DNA from: Eubacterium sp. AM49-13BH | GTDB lineage: Bacteria > Bacillota > Clostridia > Lachnospirales > Lachnospiraceae | Direction: 5' to 3' | NCBI RefSeq assembly: GCF_003464165.1 | Contig: NZ_QSEK01000002.1 | Span: forward strand, 68,077 to 132,076 | Length of the DNA: 64,000 nt | Shown: positions 8,771 through 18,690 of the stretch, in pieces | Position numbering within the stretch: position 1 is the first letter of the stretch | How the letters are laid out: the number at the start of each line of letters is the position of its first letter | The notes under the pieces: model-generated | What the model was told of the DNA's origin: nothing | What the model saw: only the letters and a program-made list of their open reading frames with translations | Databases searched by the model: none | Translations under genes and position numbers: made by a program

Positions 8771-9937
8771 ATGAAAAATAATGCTAAGAAGTCTATAAAA
8801 ATAGGCAAAATCAATATACCATTAAATTACTGGACAGGGCTTGCCTTATATGCAGTGATTCTTCTTATTCTTGCAATCTGTATGATTGCATATACGGGTT
8901 CATGCCTTAAGAAATATGAGAACTCACAGTCGGACAAGGTAATGAATGATTTCCTTAATGACTTTACAAAGATGGCTGCTGATAAGACATTGGCTGATAA
9001 TATTGAGCTTCCAGCCAGCAGTGAATTTGAGGGAAAAGATACATTTGTCAATATGTACATGTCCGAATTAGATGGTACAACTGACTATACATATAAGAAA
9101 TCAGAGGGCAGTTATAATACAGAAGAGCCTATGTATGACATATATGCTGATGACAAGAAGGTTGCCAGAATGACTCTGGAAGCTAAAGACCAGCATGTTG
9201 TTCTTGGGATACTCACAGTGTTTGACTGGAAGGTTAAATCAATTGAGCCTGTATTTTCAGCAAAGACTAACGATTATACTGTATCAATTCCGGAAGGGTA
9301 TACATTTACAGTTAATGGAATAACTGTGTCAGATGATTACAGGACTGGTAAGGTTATAGAAAATCCTGATTTTGTGAATGTCTCTAAATATGTTACAATG
9401 CCAAAATCAGTAGAATATAAGCTGACAGGATTTGTCAATAAGCCGGAGATTAAGATATATAATGCATCAGGCAGTGAAGTTACTGCAAATGTAGATGCTA
9501 AGGGAAATGTATCTGTAGCTGCAAGTGGCAATTCTGCCGATATGCCATCAGAAAGAAAAGAAGAAGCTCTTAATATGGCAAAAATATGGGATAATTTCCT
9601 TACTAATGATTTAAGCGGTTCAGGTCATGGACTTGCAATAGTGCAGCAGTATCTTATTGAGGATTCTTATTACTGGAATCTTGCGAAAGATTATGCTTCA
9701 AGTGCAGATATTACATTTATCAGTGACCACACATTGTCGGGAAATCCGTATACAGGAGTAACAGTTGATAATTATATTGAATATAATGATGACTGTTATT
9801 CATGCCATATTGCATTTACAAAGAATATGACGCTTACCTCAGGTGGTGCGAGAAAAGATGTTATTGATTCGACATTCTATTTCGTGAAATATGATGGCAG
9901 ATGGGCGATTGCGGATATGATTGCGACTACGAAGTGA
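8771..9937 (+). CDS. Membrane-anchored extracytoplasmic protein of unknown function
   Basis: I do not recognise a named family. The 388 residues have one N-terminal membrane segment (about 22-44) and otherwise a polar, presumably external, region. The middle part is rich in beta-type sequence. The last 130 residues (from EEALNMAKIWDNFLTND to STFYFVKYDGRWAIADM) resemble a small NTF2-like fold in pattern only. A pair of cysteines in DDCYSCHIAF could form a disulfide. It follows the phosphodiester glycosidase gene by 22 nt and is probably its operon partner in wall or surface-polymer metabolism. Confidence 0.7.
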   Translation: MKNNAKKSIKIGKINIPLNYWTGLALYAVILLILAICMIAYTGSCLKKYENSQSDKVMNDFLNDFTKMAADKTLADNIELPASSEFEGKDTFVNMYMSELDGTTDYTYKKSEGSYNTEEPMYDIYADDKKVARMTLEAKDQHVVLGILTVFDWKVKSIEPVFSAKTNDYTVSIPEGYTFTVNGITVSDDYRTGKVIENPDFVNVSKYVTMPKSVEYKLTGFVNKPEIKIYNASGSEVTANVDAKGNVSVAASGNSADMPSERKEEALNMAKIWDNFLTNDLSGSGHGLAIVQQYLIEDSYYWNLAKDYASSADITFISDHTLSGNPYTGVTVDNYIEYNDDCYSCHIAFTKNMTLTSGGARKDVIDSTFYFVKYDGRWAIADMIATTK

Positions 9938-9977
9938 TTTATTCCCTGCAGAAGTGAAGCCGAATATTAAGAAAAAT

Positions 9978-10009
9978 GTGCAGGATGCCAATTAAGGGGT
10001 GTCCTGCAC
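9978..10009. terminator. Hairpin between the surface-protein operon and feoAB
   Basis: GTGCAGGA (9978-9985) pairs with TCCTGCAC (10002-10009), extended by CC/GG. There is no T-run on the plus strand, so it is a weak terminator or a transcript end. Confidence 0.5.
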
Positions 10010-10017
10010 TTGTCATG

Positions 10018-10065
10018 TGTGCTACAATAATTATTGAGAAGAATTATCAATAATGATTTGGGCAG
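10018..10065 (+). promoter_or_regulatory. Possible feoAB promoter with Fur-like AT-rich operator
   Basis: An extended -10 (TGCTACAAT, near 10019-10027) is followed by overlapping AATTATCAATAATGATT (about 10044-10060), which resembles half-sites of a Fur box. Iron repression would be expected for feoAB, but the match is imperfect. Confidence 0.35.
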
Positions 10066-10089
10066 ATTATTTAGAAAAGGAAAACACAC

Positions 10090-12426
10090 ATGAAGTTAAA
10101 TGAACTTAAGATTGGACAATGTGCAAGAATTACCTCAGTTGGTGGTGAAGGCGCATTAAGACAGCATTTTCTTGATATGGGCGTAATTCCCGGGGCGGAG
10201 GTTACGCTTGTAAAACTGGCGCCTATGGGTGATCCAATGGAATTACAGATACATGGATATGAACTGACACTTCGAGTTGCCGATGCAGGAGAGATTACTA
10301 TTGATCCTATAGATGAGCGTACAAGAAAACACGAAAGACCAGACCGAATATATAAGTCTGACCATCCGGGACTTGGTGAGACTGGTAAATACCATGCTAA
10401 GGGAGATGGAGAAAAGCTTCCTGAAGGAACAAAGCTTACATTTGCACTGGTTGGTAACCAGAATTGCGGAAAGACAACGCTGTTTAATCAGCTTACCGGT
10501 TCTAACCAGCATGTCGGAAATTTTCCGGGAGTTACGGTTGACTGCAAGAGCGGTATGATTAAGGGACATGAGAATACATCAGTTACGGATTTACCGGGAA
10601 TATATTCTATGTCTCCGTACAGCAGTGAGGAGATTGTTTCGAGAAATTTTGTGCTTAATGAGAAGCCAAAGGCGATTATTAATATTGTTGATGCAACTAA
10701 TATTGAGAGAAATATGTATCTTACAATGCAGCTTTTAGAGATGGATGTGCCTATGGTTCTTGCACTTAATATGATGGATGAGGTAGTAGGCAATTCAGGT
10801 TCTATTGATATTAATGGCATGGAGAATATGCTTGGAATCCCGGTTATTCCTATATCTGCTGCCAAGAATGAAGGCGTTGACGAGCTTATAAGGCATGCAC
10901 TTCATATTGCAGAATATCAGGAAAAGCCGGAAAGAACTGATTACTGTGATGAGAATGATTTCGGAGGAGCAGTACACAGATGTATACATGCAGTAATTCA
11001 TCTTATAGAGGATCATGCAAAGAGAGCTGATATTCCAGTAAGATTTGCAGCAAGTAAGATTATTGAGGGTGACCCTCTTATATTAAAACTGTTGCAGCTT
11101 GATGAGAATGAAAAAGAAATGCTTGAGCATATTGTACTTCAGTTGGAGAATGAGAGAGGTCTTGACAGAAGCGCGGCAATCGCGGACATGAGATTTACAT
11201 TTATAGAGAAGATATGTGAAGCTAATGTTGTTAAGCCTAAGGCAAGTAAAGAAAGAATACGAAGCCAGAAGATTGATAAGATTCTTACTGGAAAATATAC
11301 GGCAATACCTTGCTTTGTAGCAATTATGCTTGCAATATTCTTTCTTACATTTAATGTAATAGGCGCATTTTTACAGAATCTGCTGCAGCTTGGCATTGAT
11401 GCACTTACTGGCGTTGTTGACAATGCACTTGCAGCGGCAGGTGTGAATAAGGTTATTCACAGCCTTGTAATTGATGGAATATTTGCAGGTGTCGGCTCAG
11501 TGCTTTCATTCCTGCCAATTATTGTTACACTGTTTTTCTTCTTATCACTTATGGAGGACAGTGGTTATATTGCAAGAGTAGCATTTTTTATGGATAAACT
11601 GTTAAGAAAGATTGGTCTGTCAGGAAGAAGTATTGTTCCTATGTTGATTGGATTTGGATGTACTGTTCCTGCGGTTATGGCAACAAGAACGCTTCCTAGT
11701 GAGAGAGACAGGAAGATGACAATTCTTCTTACACCATTTATGAGCTGTTCAGCCAAGCTGCCAATATATTCATTCTTTGTCAGTGCATTTTTTCCGGGAA
11801 AGGGTGCACTTATAATGGGTGGATTATATTTCTTTGGAATTATTATGGGAATTCTTGTGGCATTGCTTTATAAAGGAACCTTGTTTAAAGGCGAAGCTGT
11901 TCCTTTCGTTATGGAGCTTCCTAATTACAGACTTCCAGGCATGAAAAATGTTTTGCAGTTATTATGGGAAAAGGCCAGGGATTTCCTGCAGAGAGCATTT
12001 ACAGTTATATTTGTTGCAACTGTAATTGTCTGGTTTTTACAAAGCTTCAATCTGCACCTTAATCTTGTTACAGATTCAAAGGATAGCATACTTGCACTTA
12101 TTGCGGGAATAATAGCCCCTGTATTTGCACCTTTAGGATTAGGTGACTGGAGAATATGTACATCTTTGCTGTGTGGTGTCATGGCAAAGGAAAGTGTCGT
12201 ATCAACAATGCAGATACTTTTCGGGACAGGCATACAGTCAGCACTTTCAACAGCCGGTGCAGCCGCAATGCTTGTATTCAGTCTTCTGTACACACCTTGT
12301 ATCGCAGCAATTGCTTCAGTAAAGCGTGAGCTTGGCGGAAAATGGGCTGTTATAATGGTTGTATGGCAGTGCCTGATTGCGTGGGTGATGGCATTTGTTG
12401 TGCATGCTGTTGTGATGATATTCTAG
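10090..12426 (+). CDS. feoB: Ferrous iron transporter, FeoA-FeoB fusion
   Basis: A 778-residue fusion. Residues 1-75 are a FeoA (SH3-like) domain, followed by a charged linker. The FeoB G domain starts near residue 117 with the P-loop GNQNCGKTTLFN, switch region GNFPGVTVD, DLPGIYSMSPYSSEE and the NMMD guanine motif. The membrane part from about residue 400 has the two gate repeats with conserved cysteines (GFGCTVPAVMATRTL and TPFMSCSAKLPIY). It imports Fe2+ with GTP binding controlling the channel. FeoA and FeoB are usually separate; the fusion is known in Firmicutes and ties the regulatory subunit to the transporter. Confidence 0.93.
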   Translation: MKLNELKIGQCARITSVGGEGALRQHFLDMGVIPGAEVTLVKLAPMGDPMELQIHGYELTLRVADAGEITIDPIDERTRKHERPDRIYKSDHPGLGETGKYHAKGDGEKLPEGTKLTFALVGNQNCGKTTLFNQLTGSNQHVGNFPGVTVDCKSGMIKGHENTSVTDLPGIYSMSPYSSEEIVSRNFVLNEKPKAIINIVDATNIERNMYLTMQLLEMDVPMVLALNMMDEVVGNSGSIDINGMENMLGIPVIPISAAKNEGVDELIRHALHIAEYQEKPERTDYCDENDFGGAVHRCIHAVIHLIEDHAKRADIPVRFAASKIIEGDPLILKLLQLDENEKEMLEHIVLQLENERGLDRSAAIADMRFTFIEKICEANVVKPKASKERIRSQKIDKILTGKYTAIPCFVAIMLAIFFLTFNVIGAFLQNLLQLGIDALTGVVDNALAAAGVNKVIHSLVIDGIFAGVGSVLSFLPIIVTLFFFLSLMEDSGYIARVAFFMDKLLRKIGLSGRSIVPMLIGFGCTVPAVMATRTLPSERDRKMTILLTPFMSCSAKLPIYSFFVSAFFPGKGALIMGGLYFFGIIMGILVALLYKGTLFKGEAVPFVMELPNYRLPGMKNVLQLLWEKARDFLQRAFTVIFVATVIVWFLQSFNLHLNLVTDSKDSILALIAGIIAPVFAPLGLGDWRICTSLLCGVMAKESVVSTMQILFGTGIQSALSTAGAAAMLVFSLLYTPCIAAIASVKRELGGKWAVIMVVWQCLIAWVMAFVVHAVVMIF

Positions 12427-12509
12427 AAAGCATTTATTTCATGTGACATTACTGGTGAAAATGTGGTAAAATAATCTAAGATTATGCTAAAAGCAAGGAG
12501 CGGATGGTT

Positions 12510-13798
12510 ATGAAATACATTTTTACTAATGGACATATCCTTGATGGAACTAAGGATATGAAAGTTTTGGATGGCCATTCTGTGCTTGTTGAAGATGACA
12601 AGATTACTGGTATTGTGAAGGTTAACACTGTACCAGACGGCTTTAAGGAGATTAATCTTGAGGGTAAATACCTTATGCCGGGGCTTATTAATATGCATGT
12701 TCATCTTGCAGGCAATGGAAAGCCACAGAAAAAGCAGAGAGATAATGAAAAGACTGTTAAGCTGCTTATGGGAACAGCACTTTCAAGGGCTGTGACATAT
12801 AAGGTTGTAAAGGATTTTGCAAAGACAGAGCTTATGAGTGGTGTTACTACTATAAGAACTGTCGGAGGTCTGGCTGATTTTGATACAAGAGTAAGGTATG
12901 ATATCAGAAATGGCAAGGCTGACGGACCAAGAATACTTGCAGCTAATGAAGGAATTTCTGTGCCGGGTGGACATATGGCTGGTTCGGTTGCGGTAGCTGC
13001 TAACAATATAGATGAAGCACTTGTTCAGGTTGATATTGCAAAAAGCCAGAATGTTGACCTTATTAAGCTTATGATTACAGGCGGCGTACTCGACGCAAAG
13101 GCTAAGGGTGTTCCTGGTGAGCTTAAGATGAACCTGAGATGGTTAAGGCTGTATGTGATAAGGCACATGCACTTGGATACAAGGTTGCTGCACATGTAGA
13201 GTCGCCAGAGGGTGTAAGGGTTGCACTTGAAAATGGTGTTGATTCAATAGAGCATGGAGCAAAGCCTGATGATGAGATAATACATTTGTTTAAGGAGAAT
13301 AATGCATTTTTATGCACAACATTATCACCTGCACTGCCATATGCTCTTTTTGACAGAAGCGTATCTAATGCGTCAGAGGTTGAGCAGTACAATGGCAATA
13401 TCGTGTTTGAGGGAATAAAGGAATGTGCCAAGGCAGCAATTGCCAACGACATTCCGGTCGTACTTGGTAATGATGTTGGCTGTCCATGGATTACACAGTA
13501 TGATTTCTGGAGAGAGCTTTATTATTTCCACAAATATGTAGGTGTAAGCAATGCATTTGCATTATACACAGCTACGCTTAACAGTGCAGTAATGGCAGGA
13601 ATTGGTGATGATACAGGTTCTGTTGAAGCCGGTAAATGTGCTGACCTGATTGTAACTAAGAATAATCCGTTAGATGATCTCAGGGCACTTCGTAACGTGG
13701 ATTTAGTCATGGCACGAGGCAGATTATACAATAATCCGAAGTTCAAAACGAAAAATATTGTCACTAAAGAACTGGATAAATTTTGTGATTTGTGTTAA
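12510..13798 (+). CDS. Metal-dependent amidohydrolase family protein, interrupted by one missing base
   Basis: Two frames, 12510-13199 and 13139-13798, are consecutive halves of one protein of about 429 residues. The first has the metal-binding HxH (MHVHLAG) and ends just after GELKMN; restoring one C after AACC at 13134 gives NPEMVKA and joins the second half. The second half has the further ligands AAHVES, SIEHGA and LGNDVG. Family members hydrolyse amide or ring bonds in diverse compounds, including imidazolonepropionase-like and prolidase-like enzymes; the substrate is unknown. The ATG at 12510 is 9 nt after AAGGAG and better placed than the ATG at 12504. The break is probably a sequence error. 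Confidence 0.8.
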
Positions 13799-13833
13799 TT
13801 TTATTAAAGAATTTTACTTAAAGGAATAAGATT

Positions 13834-15321
13834 ATGAAGATAGGATTTGATAATGACAAATATTTAAAAATGCAGTCTGAGCATATTAAGGAGAGAATTG
13901 CCAAGTTTGACAATAAGTTATATCTTGAGTTTGGCGGAAAGCTGTTCGATGATTATCATGCTTCAAGGGTTCTTCCAGGATTTAAGCCGGACTCAAAGCT
14001 TCAGATGCTTTTGCAGTTAAAGGACCAGGCAGAGGTTGTTATTGCAATAAGTGCAGAAGATATTGCAAGCAATAAGATTCGTGGCGATTATGGAATTACT
14101 TATGATCAGGAAGTATTAAGACTTATAGATGCATTTACAGAATACGGACTTTTTGTTGGAAGCGTATGCATTACCAAGTATTTCCAGCAGCCAGAGGTTG
14201 ATAATTTTATCAAGGTGTTAGATGCACATGGAATTAAGAATTTCAAGCATTATAAGATAGCAGGCTATCCTAATGATGTTGCTAAGATTGTAAGTGATGA
14301 TGGTTACGGAAAGAATGAATTTATTAAGACTACCAGACCACTTGTAGTTGTTACTGCACCGGGTCCGGGAAGTGGAAAGATGGCTACATGCCTTTCTCAG
14401 CTTTACCATGAATATAAGCATGGAGTTAAGGCTGGATATGCGAAGTTTGAGACATTCCCAATCTGGAATATTCCACTTAAGCACCCTGTTAATCTTGCTT
14501 ATGAGGCAGCAACAGCAGACCTTAATGATGTCAACATGATTGATCCTTTCCATCTTGAAGCATATGGAAAGACAACCGTTAATTATAACAGAGATATTGA
14601 GATATTCCCTGTGCTTAATGCTATGTTCGAGCTCATTGCCGGTGAGAGTCCATATAAGTCACCAACAGATATGGGTGTTAATATGGCTGGTAACTGTATT
14701 GTTGATGATGAAGCATGCCGTTATGCTTCTAATATGGAGATTATCAGAAGATATTACAAATATTTATGCGACCAGAAGAGAACCGGTGTAAACAGTCAGG
14801 AAATTTATAAGATTGAGCTTTTAATGAATCAGGCAGGAATCACACCATCTTCAAGACCTGTTGTTAATGCTGCACTTGAAAAGTCAGCAAAAAGCGGTGA
14901 TAAACCGGCGGTTGCAATTGAGTTAGAAGACGGAACTATTATTACTGGAAAAACAGGTGATTTGTTAGGTGCTGCGTCATCAGCATTGCTTAATGCATTA
15001 AAGCAGCTTGCAGGAATAGATGATTCAGTTGACCTGTTATCACCTGAGTCAATCAGTCCAATCCAGACTTTAAAGACTAACTATCTTGGCAGCAGGAATC
15101 CAAGACTTCATACAGATGAAATTCTTATTGCACTTTCATCTTCAGTTGTAGCCAATCCGTTAGCTGACAAGGCATTAAAGCAGATGCCTAAGCTTTATGC
15201 ATGTGATGTTCATTCAACAGTTATTCTTTCAGCGGTTGACAAGGATACATTTAAGAGACTGGGCATGAATCTTACATGTGAGCCTGCTTATGAGGAAGAA
15301 AAGAGATTTCATAAGAATTAG
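13834..15321 (+). CDS. DUF1846 domain-containing protein
   Basis: A 495-residue soluble protein of the widespread Firmicutes family DUF1846, full length. It begins with the family-typical IGFDNDKYL segment and carries a glycine-rich loop TAPGPGSGKMATCLSQ near residue 175, which resembles a nucleotide-binding loop. Structures of relatives are known, but the family has no agreed function as far as I recall. AAGGAATAAG precedes the ATG. It follows the amidohydrolase gene by 35 nt and may be cotranscribed with it. The manganese leader that follows belongs to the next transcription unit. Confidence 0.85.
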   Translation: MKIGFDNDKYLKMQSEHIKERIAKFDNKLYLEFGGKLFDDYHASRVLPGFKPDSKLQMLLQLKDQAEVVIAISAEDIASNKIRGDYGITYDQEVLRLIDAFTEYGLFVGSVCITKYFQQPEVDNFIKVLDAHGIKNFKHYKIAGYPNDVAKIVSDDGYGKNEFIKTTRPLVVVTAPGPGSGKMATCLSQLYHEYKHGVKAGYAKFETFPIWNIPLKHPVNLAYEAATADLNDVNMIDPFHLEAYGKTTVNYNRDIEIFPVLNAMFELIAGESPYKSPTDMGVNMAGNCIVDDEACRYASNMEIIRRYYKYLCDQKRTGVNSQEIYKIELLMNQAGITPSSRPVVNAALEKSAKSGDKPAVAIELEDGTIITGKTGDLLGAASSALLNALKQLAGIDDSVDLLSPESISPIQTLKTNYLGSRNPRLHTDEILIALSSSVVANPLADKALKQMPKLYACDVHSTVILSAVDKDTFKRLGMNLTCEPAYEEEKRFHKN

Positions 15322-15373
15322 TTATTGACACACATGCACGCATTTGATATTATTTATCAAGTAATTAAATATT

Positions 15374-15532
15374 CCATGAGGGAGTAGTTAGCGCGAAAGT
15401 GTGATTTGTCAACATTCTGATTATAATTAAAGAGTATAATCTGGCAAATCTTAAATAATGAGACTCATGTATATCAATTAACAGTTAGTGTTGTACACGG
15501 CAGGTAGTTGATATACATGAGTCTTTTTTTAT
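15374..15532 (+). ncRNA. yybP-ykoY manganese riboswitch with terminator platform
   Basis: Hallmarks of the yybP-ykoY aptamer appear in order: GGGAGTAG (15380-15387), TTGTCAACA (15406-15414) and GAGAC (15460-15464). The last element is also the beginning of a 17-bp perfect terminator stem (15461-15477 with 15508-15524) followed by a T-run. Forming the terminator would therefore destroy the Mn2+ binding loop, the usual ON switch. The genes behind it encode two likely Mn2+/Ca2+ exporters, as expected for this class. It sits in the 283-nt gap before 15605. Confidence 0.82.
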
Positions 15533-15604
15533 CTGCTGGATATAGTAGTAGCAGAGTTTTTAAGCTGACGACACTTATTATGGAGAGAGAAAAAGGAGGA
15601 AAAC

Positions 15605-16606
15605 ATGGAAAAATTCATTAACAATGCACCATTTGCTCTTGTACTTGTATGTCTTATAATCGGTTTTGTTCTGCTTATTAAAGGTGCGGACTTTTTTGTA
15701 GAAGGAAGTTCAAGCGTAGCAAAGAGACTGCATGTTCCGTCCATTATTATTGGACTTACAATTGTTGCAATGGGTACATCGCTACCAGAAACAGCAGTCA
15801 GTGTATCGGCATCACTCACAGGCAACAATGAGCTTGCCGTAAGTAATGTAGTAGGATCTAATATATTTAACCTGATGGTTGTTATTGGTGTGTGTGCAAT
15901 GATAGCCACAGTAAATGTTGCAAAAGAAACAATAAAAAGAGATATCCCATTTTCACTTATCTGTGCAGGACTTTTATTGCTTTTAGGAATCCTTGGGTTT
16001 GGTGATAAGTCAGGTATGATGCTTGGACATTTTGATGGTGTGATATTTATCGGTGCATTTGCAGGATACATTTTTTACATGATTAAGATTGCACTAAAGG
16101 CAAGCAAAGAAGGTAAAAAAGTTGAGATTGAGGGCGGTTCTGATGAAGATATTAAGTTAATTTCAGTTCCGCTTAGTATTCTGTTCATTATTGGCGGTGC
16201 GGCTGCGATTGCAGTAGGCGGAGATATTACAGTAGACGCTGCCTCAAGAATAGCGAGTGATCTTGGAATGAGCCAGACACTTATCGGGCTTACAATAGTT
16301 TCAATAGGAACATCACTTCCAGAGCTTGTAACTTCAATAGTTGCAGCCAGAAAGAACGAAGTCGATATGGCACTTGGTAATGCGATTGGTTCAAATGTAT
16401 TTAACATACTTATGGTACTTGGTATTGCATCAGCAATCAGTCCAATCAGCATAATTACAGAAAATATTATAGATTTGTGTGTGCTTATTGTATTTACAAT
16501 ATGTGTATGGATATTTGCTGGAACAAAGAAGAAAATCGGAAGAATCGAAGGTTTTTCAATGGTTGCACTTTATGTGATATATGCAGTTTATATCATAATA
16601 AGATAA
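15605..16606 (+). CDS. CaCA family Ca2+(Mn2+)/cation antiporter
   Basis: A 333-residue, roughly ten-helix exchanger of the CaCA/YrbG type. The two inverted repeats each carry the ion-binding alpha motif: AMGTSLPETAVSVSASL with SNVVGSNIFN, and SIGTSLPELVTSIVAA with GNAIGSNVFN. It should expel divalent cations in exchange for Na+ or H+. AGGAGG precedes the ATG. Its position directly behind a manganese riboswitch and in front of an UPF0016 exporter suggests that here the physiological role is relief of Mn2+ excess, although Ca2+ transport is the classical activity. Confidence 0.88.
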   Translation: MEKFINNAPFALVLVCLIIGFVLLIKGADFFVEGSSSVAKRLHVPSIIIGLTIVAMGTSLPETAVSVSASLTGNNELAVSNVVGSNIFNLMVVIGVCAMIATVNVAKETIKRDIPFSLICAGLLLLLGILGFGDKSGMMLGHFDGVIFIGAFAGYIFYMIKIALKASKEGKKVEIEGGSDEDIKLISVPLSILFIIGGAAAIAVGGDITVDAASRIASDLGMSQTLIGLTIVSIGTSLPELVTSIVAARKNEVDMALGNAIGSNVFNILMVLGIASAISPISIITENIIDLCVLIVFTICVWIFAGTKKKIGRIEGFSMVALYVIYAVYIIIR

Positions 16607-16622
16607 ATGAGGTAACATACAA

Positions 16623-17312
16623 ATGCTGTTGTTTTTAAAAGTGTTTTTTACTGAATTCATAGCTGAGATGGGCGATAAAACCCAGCTCATGCTTATTGCT
16701 CTTACTTCTAAATATAAGTTAAGAGATATTATATCAGGAACTGCTGTAGCAATTCTTGTACTTAACGGACTTGCTGTTTTAGCAGGTGGGCTTGTCAGTG
16801 AATTTATTCCTGACTGGCTTATAAAGACTATTGCAGCACTTGCATTTCTTTATTTTGCTGCATCAACTATTGCAGGGGATGATGATGACGAAGAAGAAGG
16901 CAGCGGCAAATCAAAGATTAAGTTTGCACCACTTGCAGTTTTCTGTACATTTTTCATTGCAGAACTTGGTGATAAGACACAACTTACAGCCATAACATTT
17001 GGTGCTAATGAAGGTATGAGTGCAGCTCTTGTTGTATGGATAGGATGTTCACTTGGACTTTTTGCGGCTGACATTCTTGGTATGTTAGTCGGATATATGT
17101 TAAAGAGCAAGACTCCGGACGGACTGCTTAATACACTTGCATTCGCAATATTCTCGATATTCGGTGTATACACACTTTATCAGGGACTTAAGCTTATAAA
17201 GGCATCTGTCTGTCCGATTCCGGTATGGCCAATTCTTATAGCTGCAACTGTTGTTTTTGTTGTTATATGTGTCTGTCTTTTTATAAGAAGAGAGAAGAAA
17301 AAGAATAATTAG
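16623..17312 (+). CDS. UPF0016/TMEM165-GDT1 family manganese exporter
   Basis: A 229-residue membrane protein with two homologous halves, each containing the signature E-x-G-D-K-T: EMGDKTQLMLIAL near residue 15 and ELGDKTQLTAITF near residue 118. Bacterial members (MneA/MntX type) export Mn2+; eukaryotic relatives move Mn2+ and Ca2+ into the Golgi. An acidic loop (DDDDEEEGSG) separates the halves. It starts 16 nt after the exchanger gene, so both lie in one operon under the manganese riboswitch. Confidence 0.88.
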   Translation: MLLFLKVFFTEFIAEMGDKTQLMLIALTSKYKLRDIISGTAVAILVLNGLAVLAGGLVSEFIPDWLIKTIAALAFLYFAASTIAGDDDDEEEGSGKSKIKFAPLAVFCTFFIAELGDKTQLTAITFGANEGMSAALVVWIGCSLGLFAADILGMLVGYMLKSKTPDGLLNTLAFAIFSIFGVYTLYQGLKLIKASVCPIPVWPILIAATVVFVVICVCLFIRREKKKNN

Positions 17313-17365
17313 AATGAAAGGCATGCAACATTTTTAAGAGTAGTATATTGCTTGCAAGGCAGTCA

Positions 17366-17400
17366 CTTCGTTAAACTGCAATTTAGCGAAGTGACTAAAA
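17366..17400. terminator. Hairpin after the Mn2+ exporter operon
   Basis: AGTCACTTCG and its complement CGAAGTGACT enclose a short AT-rich loop; it lacks a strong T-run. Confidence 0.5.
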
Positions 17401-17455
17401 TGTGTACTTTACTACTGTAACGAGCAATTTTTAAGTGAAAGAAGATGAACTGTAA

Positions 17456-17494
17456 AACGCCGATAAATCCTGATTTATCGGCGTTATTTTATCT
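17456..17494. terminator. Bidirectional terminator between the exporter operon and queF
   Basis: AACGCCGATAAATC pairs with GATTTATCGGCGTT across a 2-nt loop and is flanked by T-rich sequence on the plus side and A-rich on the other. It separates two convergent operons. Confidence 0.85.
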
Positions 17495-17498
17495 ATTA

Positions 17499-17996
17499 TT
17501 ATCTATTATCGACCTTTTCTGGATACATATCATGGTTTGCCATTCTGTTGAATGCTATCTCCTCCCATTTTGTTCCAGGTTTTCCATAATTACAGTAAGG
17601 ATCTATTGATATTCCACCTCTAGGAGTAAATTTTCCCCATACCTCTATGTATTTGGGATCCATAAGTTTTATCAAATCTTTCATGATAATATTCATACAG
17701 TCTTCATGAAAATCACCATGATTTCTGAAACTGAATAAATATAATTTTAATGATTTACTTTCCACCATTTTAATGTTTGGTACATATGATATTGTAACAG
17801 TTGCAAAATCTGGCTGCCCTGTTATAGGACACAAACTTGTAAATTCTGGGCAATTAAATTTTACAAAATAATCATTACCCTGATGTTTATTCTCAAAAGT
17901 CTCTAACATCTCCGGTGCATAATCACTTGGATACTGTGTTTTCTGATTTCCCAATAATGTTATATCTGCTGTTTCTTCTTTACTTCTTCCAGTCAT
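17499..17996 (-). CDS. queF: preQ0 reductase (NADPH-dependent 7-cyano-7-deazaguanine reductase)
   Basis: A 165-residue unimodular (type I) QueF. The catalytic cysteine lies in [13 protein letters not shown] and the substrate-binding NHGDFHEDC follows. It reduces the nitrile of preQ0 to the aminomethyl group of preQ1. I prefer the ATG at 17996 because AAAGGAGAAA lies just upstream, between the end of queC and the start. It is the last gene of the preQ1 operon, so the operon product is preQ1 (or queuosine in tRNA), not archaeosine or a phage-type DNA base. Confidence 0.93.
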   Translation of the reverse strand: MTGRSKEETADITLLGNQKTQYPSDYAPEMLETFENKHQGNDYFVKFNCPEFTSLCPITGQPDFATVTISYVPNIKMVESKSLKLYLFSFRNHGDFHEDCMNIIMKDLIKLMDPKYIEVWGKFTPRGGISIDPYCNYGKPGTKWEEIAFNRMANHDMYPEKVDNR

Positions 17997-18009
17997 AATT
18001 TTCTCCTTT

Positions 18010-18690
18010 TTATTCCATAGCTGGATCATTAATTCCGTTTAACTCAAATGCTCTGGCTCTATCTATACATGTTCCACACTTTCCACAAGGTTTTTCGCTG
18101 CCTTCATAGCAACTCCATGTGTACTTATAAGGTACATTTAGCTCAAGCCCCTTTTTTACAACCTGATCCTTTGTTGCATTGATAAATGGTGCTACAACCT
18201 TAATCTGCTTTCCACTTCCAAGATATATAGCCTCATTTATTGCATTATTAAAATCACTGCTGCAGTCAGGATATGCACTTCCAGCCGCATCATCCGCATG
18301 TGCCCCATAATATATCTCACTGCAGCCTTTTGAAATTGCTATACTGGCAGCACTTGATAAAAATAACCCATTTCTAAATGGAACATATGTTGAAACAGGA
18401 GAACCATTTGTGCTCTTAATCTGCTCATCATATGATTCTTTAGGTATTTCCTTATCAGAATGTGATAATAATGAACAATCACTATATTGAAATATTTTTG
18501 CAAGGTCAAGATAAATATGTTCTACATTATAGTATTTTACTATTTTATCTGACGCTTCTATCTCTTTTGTATGTTTCTGCCCATATGATATTGATAACGC
18601 AATAACATTTTCTGGACCATATTTTTCTACTGCCATACCAAGGCATGTTGTACTATCTATTCCACCACTGAACAAAACCATTGCTTTCAT
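18010..18690 (-). CDS. queC: 7-cyano-7-deazaguanine synthase
   Basis: A 226-residue QueC of normal length. The PP-loop [13 protein letters not shown] opens the protein and the four-cysteine zinc site [15 protein letters not shown] is near the C-terminus. It uses ATP and ammonia to convert 7-carboxy-7-deazaguanine to preQ0. Its ATG has GGGAG upstream and lies 38 nt inside the end of folE, so translation is coupled. Together with queD, queE, folE and queF it gives a full set of enzymes from GTP to preQ1. Confidence 0.94.
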   Translation of the reverse strand: MKAMVLFSGGIDSTTCLGMAVEKYGPENVIALSISYGQKHTKEIEASDKIVKYYNVEHIYLDLAKIFQYSDCSLLSHSDKEIPKESYDEQIKSTNGSPVSTYVPFRNGLFLSSAASIAISKGCSEIYYGAHADDAAGSAYPDCSSDFNNAINEAIYLGSGKQIKVVAPFINATKDQVVKKGLELNVPYKYTWSCYEGSEKPCGKCGTCIDRARAFELNGINDPAME

